This document shows, one piece after another, positions 62,384 through 64,000 of a stretch of DNA of 64,000 bases (position 1 is its first letter; every line of letters starts with the position of its first letter). The DNA lies in the NCBI GenBank assembly GCA_040755055.1, contig JBFMBS010000010.1, positions 54,469 to 118,468 of the forward strand, written 5' to 3'. Both the position numbers and the translations under genes were made by a program. Under the pieces are notes generated by a model. That model did no database searches. It saw only the letters and a program-made list of their open reading frames with translations, and was not told the DNA's origin. The DNA is from DYJK01 sp040755055 (GTDB lineage: Bacteria > Bacteroidota > Ignavibacteria > Ignavibacteriales > Melioribacteraceae).

Positions 62384-63625
62384 TCAAGACGGGTTAATAA
62401 TTTTACCAACAAATAGGATTGTGTTTGTATTTTTTTCGTAAATAAAAAACAAGAAAGGTCTATCAACACGAAGTTCTGTTTCATCACCAATTGATGTTCT
62501 TGAAAAGCCTATTGATGTAACTGCGGCAGCTTCTGTTCCTTCTTCATTTACTTCAATGAATGTTTTGTGTTTTACTTCGCTGATATAAATCTGTTCAACA
62601 GTTGTTATTCTTCTAAAATCTGCATTTGTCGGACTGAATGCGTCAGCCATACCCAAAGCAATCAAATAATCATTAAGTTTTGATTCGTACTCAAGCTTGA
62701 ACCTGGGGAAATACAGAGTTAATTCGTGCTCGGTAAAATTTGATTTCATCAAGTCAAATTTATCTGCGTCAAAATTTTGTATGAGATCATCAATGTTATT
62801 CTCCTGGTTAGGCAGAACAACTATCATTTCATAAGCGTCATTTCCATAAGGCATTTCAATTGCCTGAAGTTCGGAGTTACCATAGTAGCGGAACTTATTT
62901 TTTTGTACCATCATTTTGATCGGAACAGTACCTCCGCTAATTAAATTAAATTGATCGTCACGTGTAAGATCCTTATCAAATTGGTATTGCCATGTGCCTT
63001 TGAAATAAATTGCATTTATTAAATACATCACAAGATCACGGTCAATATTCTCGATTATCTTATCGATCTTTTCATTTGTTGCCTCTTTAACCCAGTTATT
63101 AATCAAATTAACTGTTGCCGGACTATCGAAATCAGCTTCTGTTACTTCGGCATTAAAAAAATCTCTATTTACATTAAGGAAACTGTTTTCTACCTGGAAC
63201 CCGGTCCGGTACCAGATTGAGTTTGCCGAAGTGAACTCAACTTTAATGTCAATGCCGGTTAACAAATTATTCACACTTTTATATGAGCTGTTAATATCAT
63301 CGCGGCTCATGTTAATTAATCCAAGAACGTCTCTCATTTGCTCATAAGTCAGGTTCTCTGCCCCGTTCAGTGCCATCCCGAAAGCAGTTGAAATACTCAG
63401 CGGAGAAATGATAATATTTTGATCGGTTTCTGTGTTTGATATTTCTTTAAAAAGATTAAATCCAAAATTTGACGACGATGCTACAATTTGCTCTTCGGTC
63501 TTTGATAACGCTCTTACATGATTATCTTGCGGATTGTTAGTGCTCGTCTCACAGCTTATAAGGTATAATGATATAAAAACAATTAGAGATATAATTACGA
63601 TATTAATTAACCTTTCTTTTTTCAT
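62384..63625 (-). CDS. serpin-family protease inhibitor lipoprotein
   Basis: A 413-residue serpin of normal length with lipobox LISCET near residue 25, so surface- or membrane-anchored. Family marks: FGFNLFKEIS, NIIISPLSISTAFGMALNGA, YLINAIYFKGTWQYQFDKDL, AIEMPYGNDAYEMIVVLPNQ, hinge FIEVNEEGTEAAAVTSIGFS, and the end DRPFLFFIYEKNTNTILFVG. The small-residue hinge (EEGTEAAA) is that of inhibitory serpins. Counting from the hinge puts P2-P1 at Arg-Thr in FSRTSIG; the loop is two residues longer than in alpha-1-antitrypsin, so P1 may be either. Bacterial lipoprotein serpins such as miropin are known in Bacteroidota. Confidence 0.93.
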   Translation of the reverse strand: MKKERLINIVIISLIVFISLYLISCETSTNNPQDNHVRALSKTEEQIVASSSNFGFNLFKEISNTETDQNIIISPLSISTAFGMALNGAENLTYEQMRDVLGLINMSRDDINSSYKSVNNLLTGIDIKVEFTSANSIWYRTGFQVENSFLNVNRDFFNAEVTEADFDSPATVNLINNWVKEATNEKIDKIIENIDRDLVMYLINAIYFKGTWQYQFDKDLTRDDQFNLISGGTVPIKMMVQKNKFRYYGNSELQAIEMPYGNDAYEMIVVLPNQENNIDDLIQNFDADKFDLMKSNFTEHELTLYFPRFKLEYESKLNDYLIALGMADAFSPTNADFRRITTVEQIYISEVKHKTFIEVNEEGTEAAAVTSIGFSRTSIGDETELRVDRPFLFFIYEKNTNTILFVGKIINPS

Positions 63626-63853
63626 ATTCCCCTCTTATACGTATTGTTGCTTAGGACAATAATTGTACCGAAGAAAAGGTTGCGAATTCTGGAAAGAATC
63701 GTGGATTTTAAGAAATGAAAAAGAAAAGGATTATCAGATTTTTAAAATGCTATCAGTTTTTTGATGAAAATTATCTGGTACTATTTATAGTTAGTCTCAT
63801 ATGATACCTAAAGGAAGAAGAGTTATTTTACAACTAATTCTTTCGGAGGTATC
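63626..63853. other. 228-bp gap between the divergent serpin and right-edge genes
   Basis: A/T-rich. No terminal inverted repeat or TAnnTTTG box at good spacing was found. It should hold promoters for both divergent genes. Confidence 0.4.
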
Positions 63854-64000
63854 ATGATTGTTAATAATGTTGAACAGCGTCTTAAAAGTAAATCTGTTAA
63901 GAACGCTATAGTTAATAATATTGCACGGGACTTTAATCTTACTCCAATCTTTGCCGAAGCTTACTTCAAACAAATGCTTACCTACTTCACCGAGCATGTT
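63854..64000 (+). CDS. 5 prime part of an unrecognised gene (possible DUF1670/transposase-like), cut by window end
   Basis: ATG 63854 with strong GGAGGT 4 bases upstream; open to the window end (49 codons). It reads MIVNNVEQRLKSKSVKNAIV, then a helical ARDFNLTPIFAEAYFKQML. The pattern recalls N-termini of DUF1670-type proteins found near mobile elements, but I cannot confirm that. The strong SD is unlike many neighbours. Role unknown. Confidence 0.45.
   Translation, partial: MIVNNVEQRLKSKSVKNAIVNNIARDFNLTPIFAEAYFKQMLTYFTEHV

Noticed and set aside
63797..63997. 66-codon minus-strand frame at the right edge
   Set aside because: It is antisense to the frame with the strong GGAGGT ribosome site, which is the better gene.
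1..64000. CRISPR arrays, rRNA genes and complete insertion sequences
   Set aside because: None seen: no regularly spaced repeats, no rRNA-like sequence, no complete transposase.

Overview
The window looks like a chromosomal segment of a Bacteroidota/Chlorobi-group bacterium, most likely class Ignavibacteria. Signs of this are low G+C, several secreted proteins ending in the NYPNPFNP...DILGRxVxxLV...SGVYFYxL type IX secretion (T9SS) sorting domain, a PorV-type outer membrane protein, DUF6029, and promoters of the Bacteroidota form TTG-N20-TAnnTTTG. Shine-Dalgarno sites are present at many genes but not all. The assignment rests on protein style; there is no rRNA or marker gene here.

Left part (1-20.6 kb, all minus strand): a carbohydrate or polymer uptake and degradation region. 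It holds a TonB-dependent receptor, a 1-Mda-scale class large sorting-domain protein (about 1030 residues) and a PorV-like barrel as one unit, then a secreted CBM9-like protein, an SSS sodium/solute symporter and a secreted GH2 glycosidase. Upstream is a four-gene operon: SurA/PpiC-like chaperone, membrane-anchored solute-binding protein with no ABC permease, histidine kinase, sigma-54 response regulator. The GH2 gene carries a good -24/-12 sigma-54 promoter candidate, and GH2 and symporter upstream regions share 17-bp palindromes, so I infer that this three-component system senses a sugar and drives the degradative genes.

Middle-left (20.6-27.4 kb): a ParE-type toxin gene broken by a one-base frameshift with its antitoxin, the two agmatine-to-putrescine enzymes AguA and AguB, a barrel protein, an NCS2 purine permease, an ORF6N protein, and a Panacea (DUF4065) antitoxin-toxin pair with a clear promoter.

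Middle (27.5-43.4 kb, all minus strand): a block of hydrolases (four serine beta-lactamase-fold S12 proteins, two alpha/beta hydrolases of which one is frameshifted, S41 peptidase, creatininase-family amidase), NTF2-like proteins and outer membrane barrels, headed by a LytS/LytTR two-component pair. Its joint function is not known. A tRNA-Lys lies just upstream.

Right part (43.7-64 kb): a TlpA/DUF6029/Omp28 thiol-redox-like operon, an orphan BtuF-like binding lipoprotein, two overlapping small Cys-rich genes, a MocR regulator divergent from a carboxymuconolactone decarboxylase/cupin pair, a royal-jelly-family protein and Gfo/Idh oxidoreductase, a K+ channel, a GT2 glycosyltransferase, an NtrC-type two-component operon with a coiled-coil protein and a barrel, and a serpin lipoprotein operon. 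The last gene is cut by the window edge. Two genes are broken by single-base indels in homopolymers, which may reflect assembly errors rather than decay.
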